Shown: positions 44,110-53,498, counted from the stretch's first letter. The stretch: DNA of 60,220 bases from Chthoniobacteraceae bacterium (GCA_947479475.1 CANJZW010000019.1:1-60220); one strand, 5' to 3'. Made by a program: numbers and translations. Notes: a model not told the origin generated them from the sequence alone.

Positions 44110-45516
44110 ATGGACATCCGCCAACATCTTCCCTCTCCTGCTGATTTCTGCGCCACCCGACGCCAGTTCCTGAACCGTTTCGGCATGGGCTTTGGAGCCC
44201 TCAGCCTCGGGGGCCTTCTCGGCCAGGCAGGTTCCACCTCGCTGGAAGCCGCGCTGAATTCGGGCGGCTCCGCCCTCGGCCCCAAGCAACCGCAGTTTCC
44301 GGGCACCGCCAAACGCGTTATTCACATTTTCTGCCAGGGCGGGCCCTCACACATCGACACATGGGATCCGAAGCCTGGCATGGCCAAATACGCGGGACAG
44401 GATCTCGCTCAGATCGGCGGCCTCCCTTTGGCCTCGCAGTTTGAGTTCAAGAAAAGCGGGCAAAGCGGCGTGGAAGTCAGCTCCCTTTTCCCGAAAATCG
44501 GAGAGAGTATTGACGACATCGCAGTCATCCGTTCGATGACCACGGACATCCCGGCGCACGAATTCGCAACGCTGATGATGAACACCGGTTCGGGACGGAT
44601 GGTAAAACCCTCGGTCGGCTCGTGGACGTTGTACGGTTTGGGCTCTGAGAACCAGAACCTGCCCGGTTTTGTCGCCCTGGGCGGCGGTCTCGGAGGGGCC
44701 ACCAACTGGCGCTCCGCCTTTTTGCCGGGCTCCTATCAGGGAACTCTCGTAAGCAACGTCAGCGCGCCTGCGGAAAAGATCATCGCGAACATCAAGAGCT
44801 ACCATGCCTCTCAGGAAGAGCAGCGCAAGCAGCTGGATCTGCTGCGCTCCTTCAACGAGGAGCACTCGGAGCAGTTAAACCGTGAGTCGGCTTTAGACTC
44901 GCGGATTCAGTCTTTTGAATTGGCTTTCAAAATGCAGTCGGAAGCGATGGAAATCTTCGACTCCAGCCGCGAACCGCAAAACATCCGCGATCTGTACGGG
45001 GATTCCGAAATGGGGCGCCGGATGCTTGTCGCCCGCCGTTTGGTGGAAAACGGGGTGCGCTTTGTCCAGGTTTGGGCCGGCGGCTGGGACCACCACACCG
45101 ACGTGAAGGGCAACCTCCAAAAGCAGGCGGACATGGTGGATCAACCCATCGGCGCCCTGCTGCGCGATCTCAAACAGCGCGACATGCTCAAGGACACTCT
45201 GGTTGTCTGGGGCGGAGAATTCGGCCGCACCCCCCGCCACGACAAGGGCGCAAGAGGCGAACCCGGCCGCGACCACCACAATCGGGCGTTCTGCGCCTGG
45301 ATGGCCGGCGGCGGCGTCAAGGGCGGACAGGCGTACGGCGCCACCGACGAATTCGGCTATGACGTCGTGGAAAACAAAGTCCACGTGCACGACCTTCACG
45401 CCACCATGCTCCACCTGCTCGGCTTCAACCACGAAAAACTGACCTACCGCTACAACGGCAGGGACTTCCGTCTCACCGACGTCTACGGCAACGTGGTCAA
45501 GGACCTCATCGCCTAG
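44110..45516 (+). CDS. Tat-exported DUF1501 protein (second copy)
   Basis: The 468-residue protein carries a twin-arginine-like signal (TRRQFLNRFGMGFGALSLGG) and DUF1501 blocks: IFCQGGPSHIDTWDPKPGM, IRSMTTDIPAHEFATLMMNTGS, DNGDSEMGRRMLVARRL-like and VVWGGEFGRTPRHDKG...GRDHHNRAFCAW. The fold is alkaline phosphatase/sulfatase-like. It is clearly a different subgroup from the copy at 21981-23408 and sits before, not after, its DUF1549/DUF1553 partner. Activity is not established for the family. Confidence 0.93.
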   Translation: MDIRQHLPSPADFCATRRQFLNRFGMGFGALSLGGLLGQAGSTSLEAALNSGGSALGPKQPQFPGTAKRVIHIFCQGGPSHIDTWDPKPGMAKYAGQDLAQIGGLPLASQFEFKKSGQSGVEVSSLFPKIGESIDDIAVIRSMTTDIPAHEFATLMMNTGSGRMVKPSVGSWTLYGLGSENQNLPGFVALGGGLGGATNWRSAFLPGSYQGTLVSNVSAPAEKIIANIKSYHASQEEQRKQLDLLRSFNEEHSEQLNRESALDSRIQSFELAFKMQSEAMEIFDSSREPQNIRDLYGDSEMGRRMLVARRLVENGVRFVQVWAGGWDHHTDVKGNLQKQADMVDQPIGALLRDLKQRDMLKDTLVVWGGEFGRTPRHDKGARGEPGRDHHNRAFCAWMAGGGVKGGQAYGATDEFGYDVVENKVHVHDLHATMLHLLGFNHEKLTYRYNGRDFRLTDVYGNVVKDLIA

Positions 45517-45585
45517 GCCAACGCCTTCCACGCCCCAGCGCATCCCGGCGCCTCCCCGCTTCAGATCGACACCCTCCCGCTCTCT

Positions 45586-48500
45586 ATGAACCGCTTGTCT
45601 CTTCCCCTCGCAGGGCTTCTGCTTTCGACCCTGCCCGCCGCGGCGGCCCTCGACACGGCACAGACTGATTTTTTTGAGAAGAGAATCCGCCCTGTCCTCA
45701 TCGAGAGTTGTTACAAATGCCACAGCGCTGACAGCGAAAACATCCGGGGTGGGTTGCTGGTAGACACTCGGGACGGGCTTTTACAAGGAGGCGACAGTGG
45801 GCCGGCCATCGTTCCGGGGGATCTGAAGAAAAGCGCTCTCATCTCCGCCATCCGGCATGAAGGGAAGGATCCAGACTCGGCGATGCCGCCCAAGAAAACC
45901 AAACTCTCGGAGGCCGTGATCTCCGACTTTGAAGAGTGGGTAAAAATGGGCGCGCCAGACCCCCGCACCGCACCCACCACGGCCAAACACGCGTCAAAAG
46001 CCGCCCCCTGGGATGCCGAAAAAGCGGCTACACACTGGGCTTTTCAAAAAATCAGCCAGCCGCCCGTCCCAAAAACGGCGGATCCAAAACAGTTTGCGCA
46101 GAATCCAATCGACCAGTTTGTCCTCGCGAAACTGGCCGAAAACAAACTCCAGCCCTCCGCCAAGGCCGATAAATTCACCCTCATCCGCCGGCTCTCCTAC
46201 GACCTCACAGGACTCCCACCCAACCCGGAAGAAGTTGACGCCTTCCTCGCAGACAAAGCCGCCAACGCCTACGAAAAATTGGTGGACCGCCTCCTCGCCT
46301 CCTCCCGCTACGGAGAACGCTGGGGCCGCCACTGGCTCGATATCGCGCGCTACGCGGACACGAGCGGCGACCGTAAAGTGGGCAAACAGCGCGACCCGCT
46401 CTACTCGTACGCCTGGACATACCGGGATTATGTAATCAACGCCTTCAATCAGGACCTGCCCTACGACAAGTTTTTGATCGAACAAATCGCGGCCGACCGC
46501 CTGCCCGAAGCCAAACAGGACAAAACCCGAATGGCCGCCCTTGGCTTCCTGACGGTGGGCAAACGCTTCATGGGGGTCGAAAACGACGTGCTCGATGACC
46601 GCATCGACCTGGTGACCAAAGGCCTCATGGGAATCACGGGTTCCTGCGCCCGCTGCCATGACCACAAGTTCGACCCCATTCCCACCCGCGACTACTACGG
46701 CCTCCACGGGATCTTCGCCAGCAGTGAAGAACCCTTGATCGGCCCCGACCTCGCCGATCCAAAGGCTAACCCAGCGTACTCCGGCTACCTAGCCGAGGTG
46801 GACAAAGTAGAAAAAGAATGCAAGGAGCATGAATTCTCCGAAGGTTCCCGCATTCTGGCCGGAATGCTGGACCGCACAGGCGATTATCTCCTCGCGGTCC
46901 GGGAATCCTCGAAAACCACGGACACCTCCAAAAAAGGCGGGAACTTCCGGCTCGCGGCCAAAAACCAAGGATTGAAGGCTGAAATCGCGGCGGCCCTGCA
47001 GGAACAGGTTCGCCAGTTGGAAGCCTCTAAAAAGTCCAAAGCCGACCCTCTTCTGGGGCCTTGGTTTGAGTTCGCAGCACTTCCTGCAGAGCGCTTCGCG
47101 GAGCTTGCGCCCGCGCTCACGTACGAGATGGCGGCATCCACGGTTTACAATCCCGCCTTGTTGAGCGCGATCATCGACAAGGCACCGGCTTCTCTGAAGG
47201 ACGTTGCGGTTGCGTACACGAAAGCTTTTGGCGAACTGAACAAGGCGCTCGCCCTGCCTGAATTTGTCGGGAGAAATGCCGCGAAGGGTGGTTTCCAACT
47301 GGCCAAGACACAGGCCGCGCTTGCTGACCCCTCTTTGGAAACCCTGCGCAGGGATGTTTTCGCAGTCAACAGCAGCCTGCGGCCCGGCGAGCGGACCATC
47401 TCACTCACCTTCGGAGTGCAGTTCACCAATGCCATGGCGATCATCCGGGGCAAAATAGGCGTCCTCAACCTCACCCACAACGGCGCCCCCGTGCGCGCCA
47501 TGCCGCTCATCGACAAGGTCGTCCCGCGGGATTCTCCAGTGCTCATCCGGGGCGAACCCAACAACCGCGGCCCGGTGGTTCCACGCCATTTCCTGACGCT
47601 TCTGGGCGGCTCCGAACAGGCCGCATTCAAGGACGGGAGCGGCCGCTTGGAACTGGCGCGTTCGATTGCCAGCAAAGACAACCCTCTGACGGCCCGCGTC
47701 ATTGTGAACCGGATTTGGCAGTGGCATTTCGGACAAGCAATCGTGCGCACCGTGAGCGATTTCGGCACCCGCTCGGAGCCCCCCACCCATCCGGAGCTTC
47801 TGGACTGGATGGCCAGCTGGCTCATGGAGCACGGTTGGTCACTCAAACAGCTCAACAAGCTCATCGTGATGTCGGCCACCTACCAGCAGGAGAGCCGCCC
47901 CTCGGAAGCCAGCCTCGCGGTGGATCCCACCAACCAGTGGCTGTGGCGGTCCAATGTCCAACGGCTCGATTTCGAACAGATCCGCGACACCCTTCTCCTC
48001 GCCAGCGCCTCCCTCGACGACTCCAAAGTGGGAGGGAAACCCTTCCAACTCGGCGGCGGTTCCACAATCGCCGTCTCAACCAAAAACCGTTACGCCGGCC
48101 TCGATGCAGGCGCCCTCGGGACACCCCCCAACCGTCGCACCGTCTACGCCATGATCGACCGGTCCGCCCTGCCGGAAATGTTCAACACCTTTGACTTCGC
48201 CAACCCGGACATTAGCACTGGCGAACGCGTACTCACCACCGTTCCGCAGCAAGCGCTTTTCATGATGAACAGCCCCTTTATCGCCGAGCAGGTCAGAAAC
48301 CTGTTCGCTCGAAAAGATTTCCCTAAATCCGGCACGGACGAGGAAAAGGTAGCCTTCATTTACCGGACCGCCTTGCAGCGTCCGCCCACACCGCGGGAAC
48401 TGGAGCAGTCGCGCGCCTTCCTCAATGAGGACCCAAAAACGCAGATAGAAACGAACGGCCTCCTCCCTCAGGAAGTCGGTTCAGTCGCAGGCCGACTCAA

Positions 48501-48597
48501 AAAAGCAGCACCCGCTCCGGCAAGCAAACCGCTGACTCCCTGGGAGCGGTACGCTCAGGTCGTGTTTCTGACCAACGAACTGATATTCATCAAGTAA
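45586..48597 (+). CDS. Exported PSCyt1-DUF1549-DUF1553 protein
   Basis: The 1003-residue protein has a signal peptide (1-21) and a planctomycete-type cytochrome domain (CYKCHSADSENIRGGLLVD, CxxCH). It continues with DUF1549 (about 165-400, with CARCHDHKFDPIPTRDYYGL) and DUF1553 (about 690-990, ARVIVNRIWQWHFGQAIVRTVSDFG). Two CxxCH motifs could carry haem c. It follows the DUF1501 gene by 69 bases. Such pairs are a hallmark of Planctomycetota and Verrucomicrobiota but remain biochemically undefined. Confidence 0.94.
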   Translation: MNRLSLPLAGLLLSTLPAAAALDTAQTDFFEKRIRPVLIESCYKCHSADSENIRGGLLVDTRDGLLQGGDSGPAIVPGDLKKSALISAIRHEGKDPDSAMPPKKTKLSEAVISDFEEWVKMGAPDPRTAPTTAKHASKAAPWDAEKAATHWAFQKISQPPVPKTADPKQFAQNPIDQFVLAKLAENKLQPSAKADKFTLIRRLSYDLTGLPPNPEEVDAFLADKAANAYEKLVDRLLASSRYGERWGRHWLDIARYADTSGDRKVGKQRDPLYSYAWTYRDYVINAFNQDLPYDKFLIEQIAADRLPEAKQDKTRMAALGFLTVGKRFMGVENDVLDDRIDLVTKGLMGITGSCARCHDHKFDPIPTRDYYGLHGIFASSEEPLIGPDLADPKANPAYSGYLAEVDKVEKECKEHEFSEGSRILAGMLDRTGDYLLAVRESSKTTDTSKKGGNFRLAAKNQGLKAEIAAALQEQVRQLEASKKSKADPLLGPWFEFAALPAERFAELAPALTYEMAASTVYNPALLSAIIDKAPASLKDVAVAYTKAFGELNKALALPEFVGRNAAKGGFQLAKTQAALADPSLETLRRDVFAVNSSLRPGERTISLTFGVQFTNAMAIIRGKIGVLNLTHNGAPVRAMPLIDKVVPRDSPVLIRGEPNNRGPVVPRHFLTLLGGSEQAAFKDGSGRLELARSIASKDNPLTARVIVNRIWQWHFGQAIVRTVSDFGTRSEPPTHPELLDWMASWLMEHGWSLKQLNKLIVMSATYQQESRPSEASLAVDPTNQWLWRSNVQRLDFEQIRDTLLLASASLDDSKVGGKPFQLGGGSTIAVSTKNRYAGLDAGALGTPPNRRTVYAMIDRSALPEMFNTFDFANPDISTGERVLTTVPQQALFMMNSPFIAEQVRNLFARKDFPKSGTDEEKVAFIYRTALQRPPTPRELEQSRAFLNEDPKTQIETNGLLPQEVGSVAGRLKKAAPAPASKPLTPWERYAQVVFLTNELIFIK

Positions 48598-48756
48598 AGG
48601 AAGCGCCCGCCCCTTGCTCTCACGGGCTGCACCCGAGGATTCCTCAGGCGCGGCCAATCGATGCCGCGCTCCCTGTTTCCTCGCGAACCTTGGCTGCCTA
48701 CGTGCGCCTTTCACGAGAGAAACGCGGGGTAAAGTTCGTTCATCCACCTGGATGCT

Positions 48757-48790
48757 TGCAATGGTCTTTAATTTGGCTATTTTGCCAATT
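48757..48790 (+). promoter_or_regulatory. Likely ArsR operator and promoter
   Basis: AATTTGGC (48770-48777) and GCCAATT (48784-48790) form an imperfect palindrome around TATTTT (48778-48783), a -10-like hexamer. A -35-like TTGCAA lies at 48757-48762 with a 15-base spacer. The palindrome covers the -10 and ends 8 bases before the arsR ATG. Placement fits autorepression by ArsR. If the start site is near 48790 the transcript is almost leaderless. Confidence 0.5.
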
Positions 48791-48798
48791 AACCACGC

Positions 48799-49149
48799 AT
48801 GCCAGCCACCCTCTCACTCCCCTCCCTCAAACGCGTGGCCGTCCTCAAGGCGCTAGCCCACCCCTCCCGTCTCCTCATCACGGAGGCCCTTCTGCACGGG
48901 GAACGCTGCGTGGCCGAGCTGCGGGACCTTGTTGGCGATGATGTCTCCACCGTCTCAAAGCATTTGTCGCTGCTGCGCGCAGCCGGAGTGCTGGTCTCCG
49001 AAAAACGCGGGCTCAACGTGTATTACCGGCTTGGCTGCGACTGTTTTGGTGACTTTCTACGCTGCGTCGACCAAGTGGGCCCCAGCGAAGGAGTCGGCTC
49101 CGGACCGATCCCAACCAAGCCGGAGACTCAACCTCCAAACTGCTGCTAA
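48799..49149 (+). CDS. arsR: ArsR-family metalloregulator
   Basis: The 116-residue winged-helix protein has LKALAHPSRLLITEAL, then GERCVAELRDLVGDDVSTVSKHLSLLRAAGVL with the recognition helix. Cys residues suited to As(III) binding are Cys37, Cys80, Cys82, Cys89 and a C-terminal Cys115-Cys116 pair. The classical ELCVCDL site is reduced to one Cys (ERCVAEL), so sensing probably uses the C-terminal cysteines, as in other ArsR subtypes. It should repress its own operon until arsenite binds. It is first of three tightly spaced genes. Confidence 0.9.
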   Translation: MPATLSLPSLKRVAVLKALAHPSRLLITEALLHGERCVAELRDLVGDDVSTVSKHLSLLRAAGVLVSEKRGLNVYYRLGCDCFGDFLRCVDQVGPSEGVGSGPIPTKPETQPPNCC

Positions 49150-49152
49150 CTT

Positions 49153-49659
49153 ATGAACATCCACGAATTCCTAGACCACCTTCGCGCCCACCCCGAGGCC
49201 CCCCTCGCGCTCCAACTGCCGGACGGCACCCGTGTCGCGGCCCATTATCACATCACCGAAGTGGGTCATGTGACCAAACGCTTCATCGACTGCGGCGGCA
49301 CGCGGCGCACGCAGGAAACTTGCCTGCTGCAGACCTGGGTGCATGACGATGTTGAACACCGACTTCTGGCGGGCAAACTTGCCGATATTTTCCAGAGAGC
49401 CGGCGACATCCTGCCCACCCATGAACTGCCCGTGGAGATTGAACACGAGGGGGCCGTTGTCGCCCAATTTCCGGTGGAAAACGCCTCTTTTTCAGGAGGA
49501 ACCCTCCTCCTGCAACTCGGTTCCAAACACACCGACTGCCTGGCGCGTGGGATCTGCCTGCCGAACACGTGTGCTCCAGAGCCGCCCCCGAAACTCCAAA
49601 TTAAAATCAACACCAAGCCAGCGAGCTCCTGCTGCACCCCTTCCTCAGGTTGCTGCTAA
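49153..49659 (+). CDS. DUF6428 family protein, Cys-rich tail
   Basis: The 168-residue protein starts three bases after the arsR stop. It has the DUF6428 pattern seen in ars operons: [33 protein letters not shown], then [16 protein letters not shown] and KLADIF. The C-terminal tail is Cys-rich ([11 protein letters not shown]), as expected for a thiol-metal or arsenite binding site. The role is unproven; a metallochaperone or sensor is possible. Context with arsR and arsC strongly links it to arsenic. Confidence 0.8.
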   Translation: MNIHEFLDHLRAHPEAPLALQLPDGTRVAAHYHITEVGHVTKRFIDCGGTRRTQETCLLQTWVHDDVEHRLLAGKLADIFQRAGDILPTHELPVEIEHEGAVVAQFPVENASFSGGTLLLQLGSKHTDCLARGICLPNTCAPEPPPKLQIKINTKPASSCCTPSSGCC

Positions 49660-49666
49660 AAATCAG

Positions 49667-50113
49667 ATGAACCCGACAATTTTAATTCTTTGCACCGGCA
49701 ATTCCTGCCGCAGCCACCTTGCCGAAGGTATTCTCCGCCAGGCTGCGGGAGAGTTTCTGAACGTAGCCAGCGCGGGCTCCAACCCCGCCGGCTATGTGCA
49801 TCCCTTGGCCGTGGAAGTCATGCGGGAGATCGGCATCGATCTGGCAGGCCACCACAGCAAACACATGAACACGTTTCTGGACCAATCGGTCGAAACGGTG
49901 ATCACGGTTTGTGGCAATGCCGATCAGGCCTGCCCCATGTTCCCCGGCCAAATCAACCGCCACCACTGGGGCTTTGACGATCCCGCGCACGCCACGGGCA
50001 CACACGAGGAGCAACTGGCGGTATTCCGACGGGTGCGCGATGAAATCAAGCGCGTGTTTGAAGCCTACGCTTCTGGTCGGAGGGATGCCTCCAAGCAGGC
50101 CGCACTCAAGTAA
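49667..50113 (+). CDS. arsC: Thioredoxin-coupled arsenate reductase
   Basis: The 148-residue protein has the low-molecular-weight phosphatase P-loop CTGNSCRS (Cys9 x5 Arg15), [30 protein letters not shown], and the redox pair Cys82 and Cys89 in [15 protein letters not shown]. This three-Cys pattern is that of the pI258-type ArsC, which reduces arsenate to arsenite with thioredoxin. It begins seven bases after the DUF6428 stop. No arsB or acr3 efflux gene follows in the next 10 kb. Confidence 0.92.
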   Translation: MNPTILILCTGNSCRSHLAEGILRQAAGEFLNVASAGSNPAGYVHPLAVEVMREIGIDLAGHHSKHMNTFLDQSVETVITVCGNADQACPMFPGQINRHHWGFDDPAHATGTHEEQLAVFRRVRDEIKRVFEAYASGRRDASKQAALK

Positions 50114-50671
50114 GTTCGCCGTCCAAGCGGACCAAAGGTGACTTCACTGGGCGGTTTGCCCCTGCTCAAGTCGGGCTGCGCGCCCTCCCAGCGACTCAAC
50201 CGATGGCCGGCTCTATTCTTGTGCTGTAGGCCCAGGAAAACTTGGAACTCGGAGCGGCTAAGAAGAAACGCAGCCAAACAAGCCGGAGAGGCCGATTCTA
50301 ATTTGTGGGGCGTGCAGGGTTTGACGTAGAAAAGGAGTGCAGGGTCCAGCTTCGAAAGAGGGGCGTCTACACAGGGGAGAGCTGCGTCAAACCCACGCCA
50401 GGGGAACGGCCTCCGCTCCCCCACACAAACGGGGATTGGACCACGCGGTCTGTTACCACCAGGATTATCCGGCCCGTGGCAAGGCCTCATCTCGAGGGAT
50501 CTTCACGTCACCGGCGATCCACGCCTGTTCAGCGCCCGGCCAGCCTCGCAAATTCGACCGGCCAAAGTCCCCTGAGTGCCTCGGATGAATCGAAAGCGTC
50601 CGGCCGGCGCAGCCCGATTTTTCTGGAAATTCTTTCCTCTCAAACGCAGACCTTGCCATCCTGTGAAGCCC
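50114..50671. other. Intergenic region of 558 bases
   Basis: No gene is supported on either strand. Open frames in several directions lack family features, signal peptides or plausible starts. No clear terminator for the ars operon and no RNA gene was recognised. Confidence 0.5.
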
Positions 50672-51778
50672 ATGAAACTCCACCCCCTTCCAGCCGCCCT
50701 CGCCGTCCTGTTCCTCTCGCTCCTTTCCCAGACTCAGACGCTTTGCGCCGCCGGTTGGCGGATTGAAACATTTGCCGGTAACGGCAAGCAGGGTTTTGGA
50801 GGAGATGGCGGGCCAGCCACCCAAGCCGAGATCGACAATCCCTTCGGCGTCGTCAGGGGCCCGGACGGAGCAATCTGGTTCTGCGAATACACGGGCCAAC
50901 GCATCCGCAGGGTGGCCCCGGATGGAACCATTTCCACCGTCGCAGGCTCCGGTAAAAAAGGCTATTCGGGGGACGGAGGGCCCGCCTTGGAGGCCACCTT
51001 CAACCTGCCGCATGAAATCCGTTTTGATCGCAGCGGCAATATTTACGTCGTCGACATGAGTAACAACGCCGTTCGCAAAATTGAGATCAAAACGAAAGTC
51101 ATCACCACCTTCGCGGGTGGTGGCGGCGCGGGCTACTCCGGCGATGGAGGCCCCGCCTCCGCAGCGCAGCTCAAGTCACCCCACAGCATTCAGTTCGGCC
51201 CCGACGGCAGCCTGTACATCTGCGATATCGGCAATCACACCATCCGGAAGGTGGATATGAAAACGTCCGTGATCTCTACCTTTGCAGGCACTGGAAGCCC
51301 CGGCCCCACACCCGACGGCTCCCCCATCGCGGGGACGCCGCTCAAGGGGCCCCGTTCAATCGATTTTGACGCCGACGGCAACCTGTGGCTCGCCACGCGC
51401 GAAGGCAACCAGGTATTCAAATTTGATCTAGCAGCCAACCGCATTTCTCATATCGCCGGGACCGGGGCAAGCGGCTTTACCGGGAATGGCGCTCCCGCGC
51501 GGACGGCGACCCTTAAGGGCCCAAAGGGCATTTCCATCGACAAAGCAGGCAACGCCTGGCTAGCAGACACGGAGAGCCACTCCGTACGCCTGATCAATAA
51601 AGCCACGGGCAACCTTGAACTGATGGCAGGCACTGGTGAAAAAGGGGACGGCCCCGATGGCGACCCCCTCGCCTGCCCGATGGCCAGACTCCACGGTATT
51701 TTTGTGGATGTAGACGGCTCCGTGTTTATCGGGGACAGCGAAGCACACAAAGTGCGAGTGCTGCGTCAAATCCCTTAG
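50672..51778 (+). CDS. Exported NHL-repeat protein
   Basis: The 368-residue protein begins with a signal peptide (MKLHPLPAALAVLFLSLL to CAAG), setting the start at 50672. It consists almost entirely of NHL-type beta-propeller repeats: units of the form FAGNGKQGFGGDGGPATQAEIDNPFGV and GPDGAIWFCEYTGQRIRRV recur about six times. Such propellers bind proteins or small ligands outside the cell. No catalytic motif is seen. It has no close operon partner. Confidence 0.88.
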   Translation: MKLHPLPAALAVLFLSLLSQTQTLCAAGWRIETFAGNGKQGFGGDGGPATQAEIDNPFGVVRGPDGAIWFCEYTGQRIRRVAPDGTISTVAGSGKKGYSGDGGPALEATFNLPHEIRFDRSGNIYVVDMSNNAVRKIEIKTKVITTFAGGGGAGYSGDGGPASAAQLKSPHSIQFGPDGSLYICDIGNHTIRKVDMKTSVISTFAGTGSPGPTPDGSPIAGTPLKGPRSIDFDADGNLWLATREGNQVFKFDLAANRISHIAGTGASGFTGNGAPARTATLKGPKGISIDKAGNAWLADTESHSVRLINKATGNLELMAGTGEKGDGPDGDPLACPMARLHGIFVDVDGSVFIGDSEAHKVRVLRQIP

Positions 51779-51887
51779 CCCGCGTAGCGCCCCGGCGTTC
51801 TATCCCAACGGTTCTACTCCGAGCCTCTTCCCGACTCCGGCTTCCGGCGCTCGCCCGAAAGCTGCGGGAGGCTCGCATCCTAAAAAG

Positions 51888-52061
51888 ATGCAGTCAGTCT
51901 CCAGACATTTTTTCATCAGCCTCGCACTCGGCCTTCCGGTGCTGTCTCTGGGCCTGACTGCCGCCCCACCGGCACAGACTCCATTGGGCGTGGCGCACAT
52001 CGGCGGGTTGTACTCCTTCACTGAGACCGATTACCTCAATGAAAGGAGCCTCCCTCAGTGA
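51888..52061 (+). pseudogene. Truncated exported-protein gene, N-terminal fragment
   Basis: A 57-codon frame starts at 51888 with a clear signal peptide (RHFFISLALGLPVLSLGLTAAP), then PLGVAHIGGLYSFTETDYLNE and a stop at 52059. The mature part looks like the very start of a larger secreted protein that is cut off. One extra A in the AAAGG run near 52042 would shift NEGA to NERS, so a frameshift is possible. The frame after the stop stays open into the Rpn-family gene. It may be a genuine small peptide, but truncation is likelier. Confidence 0.5.
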
Positions 52062-52157
52062 ACTCCTGAGTCCAACCAAAATCCGGCGCAAGAACTCGGC
52101 ATCCAAAGCAACAGCCGAATCCGAGTTTACTACGAGGCCACGAATACGGCTTCTGCC

Positions 52158-53234
52158 ATGGAACAAGACGACCTCCACCAACCCAACGACAAACTCCTCA
52201 AAGCGACTTTTTCCAACCCCGTCAACGCGCGCGCCTTTTTCCAGCATCATCTTCCCTCCCAACTCGGGCCCCTTTTCCGTTGGGACTCCCTCCAACTGCT
52301 ACCCTCGGCGTTCATTGATCCACAGTTTGAGTCTTCCGAAAGCGATCTCCTCTTCAGCGTCCGCTTTCAGGAGACAGAAGTATTGCTCTACATTCTCTTT
52401 GAACACCAGAGTACGGAAGATCCGCGCATCGCGCTGCGAGTGCTCGCGTATGTGGTACGGGTTTGGCAGCGCTTTGCCGAGGAACACCCCCATCCTGCAA
52501 AGCTCCCACCCGTTTTTCCCCTGGTGCTGGTGCAGGGAAGAAGGCCGTGGAAAACTTCCAACAAGCTCGCAGACATTCTGGAAATACCGCCCCAGCTCGC
52601 AAGGCTTCTGACGCCCTGGCAACCAGCTCTCATGTATCACATTATAGAGCTGGCACGCACGCCCTACGAAGCCATCGGAGGAACACCCGAGGGGATTCTG
52701 GCAATGCGCATACTCAAGGCGGAACCGGTATCGGAGCTGCTTGCGGACTGGATCTGGGACGAAACCCTGCTCCCACAGATTTCTGGGGATGCACTCGAAC
52801 GTTTTTTACGGTATATTCTGAACGCTGACGTGGACGCTTCAGAGTTCCTGCGCCGCACTCGCCGGATTCAAACCCAACCCCTCAACGCCAAAACTATGAC
52901 TCTCGCAGATAGACTTGTTCAAATGGGCCGCGAAGAAGGCATCTCCCAAGGCCGCTCTGAAGGCCGCTCTGAAGGCCGCTCTGAGGGCCGCTCTGAGGGC
53001 CGCTCTGAGGGCCGCTCTGAGGGCCGCTCTGAGGGCCGCTCTGAGGGGCTTAGTTTGGGTCAAGTCGTGGCGATGCGCAGGGCCGTGGTTCAGGCTTTGG
53101 AAGCAAGGTTCCAAACGGTGCCGACCGGGCTAGTGGAGGCCATCGAGCGACTGCAGGATATCTCCCGGCTTGGGGAACTCCTCACGCAGGCCGTCCGCGC
53201 CCAGACGCTGGAAGGGTTCGTGCAGAATCTTTAA
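52158..53234 (+). CDS. Rpn-family putative transposase/nuclease with repeat region
   Basis: The 358-residue protein has the Rpn/PD-(D/E)xK family pattern: NDKLLKATFSNPVNARAFF, then LLYILFEHQSTEDPRIALRVLAYVVRVW, where Glu-x-Gln is the active-site signature. PPVFPLVLVQG and TPYEAIGG regions follow. The C-terminal part has eight GRSE tetrapeptides (about residues 265-296) and a final helical segment. Members promote RecA-independent recombination and vary in copy number between strains. The frame is open upstream to 52062, so the start could lie earlier; 52158 gives the family N-terminus. Confidence 0.85.
   Translation: MEQDDLHQPNDKLLKATFSNPVNARAFFQHHLPSQLGPLFRWDSLQLLPSAFIDPQFESSESDLLFSVRFQETEVLLYILFEHQSTEDPRIALRVLAYVVRVWQRFAEEHPHPAKLPPVFPLVLVQGRRPWKTSNKLADILEIPPQLARLLTPWQPALMYHIIELARTPYEAIGGTPEGILAMRILKAEPVSELLADWIWDETLLPQISGDALERFLRYILNADVDASEFLRRTRRIQTQPLNAKTMTLADRLVQMGREEGISQGRSEGRSEGRSEGRSEGRSEGRSEGRSEGRSEGLSLGQVVAMRRAVVQALEARFQTVPTGLVEAIERLQDISRLGELLTQAVRAQTLEGFVQNL
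52950..53045 (+). repeat. Eight tandem 12-bp repeats coding GRSE
   Basis: Eight perfect-length copies of GGCCGCTCTGA(A/G) run without a gap from 52950. The first two end in A and the last six in G. The unit is a multiple of three, so changes in copy number keep the frame. Confidence 0.95.
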
Positions 53235-53498
53235 CCCTAGCCAAAGGGCCCTCCAACCGCCGGGGCCGTTGCCGCGGAGGTAAACCGGAGGCTCAACGGA
53301 ACAAGCGCGCGTGCGCTAGGGCTAAAATTCACCCCGCAGCCGCACGGTCCCAGCTTAGGCACGCTCACGCTCCAAAGCAGTAACCCAACATGTTGACTTT
53401 GGGGTCGTTCCTTAACCCCAAAAACCTCAATTTTTCACTCTGAGAGATTGTCTTTTACACAACCCCTTCCAAGGATACCCAAACACCCTCCCCCCAAA

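Noticed and set aside
50065..50490. 141-codon minus-strand frame after arsC
   Set aside because: It overlaps the arsC end, has no signal peptide or family pattern, and looks like random GC-rich sequence.
52950..53045. Short regular repeats considered as a CRISPR array
   Set aside because: The units are 12 bp and contiguous with no spacers, and lie inside a coding frame.
52839..53133. Alanine/arginine-rich frames on both strands over the 12-bp repeats
   Set aside because: They are alternative readings of the same repeat (RAAL and KAAL units); the GRSE frame belongs to the Rpn gene.
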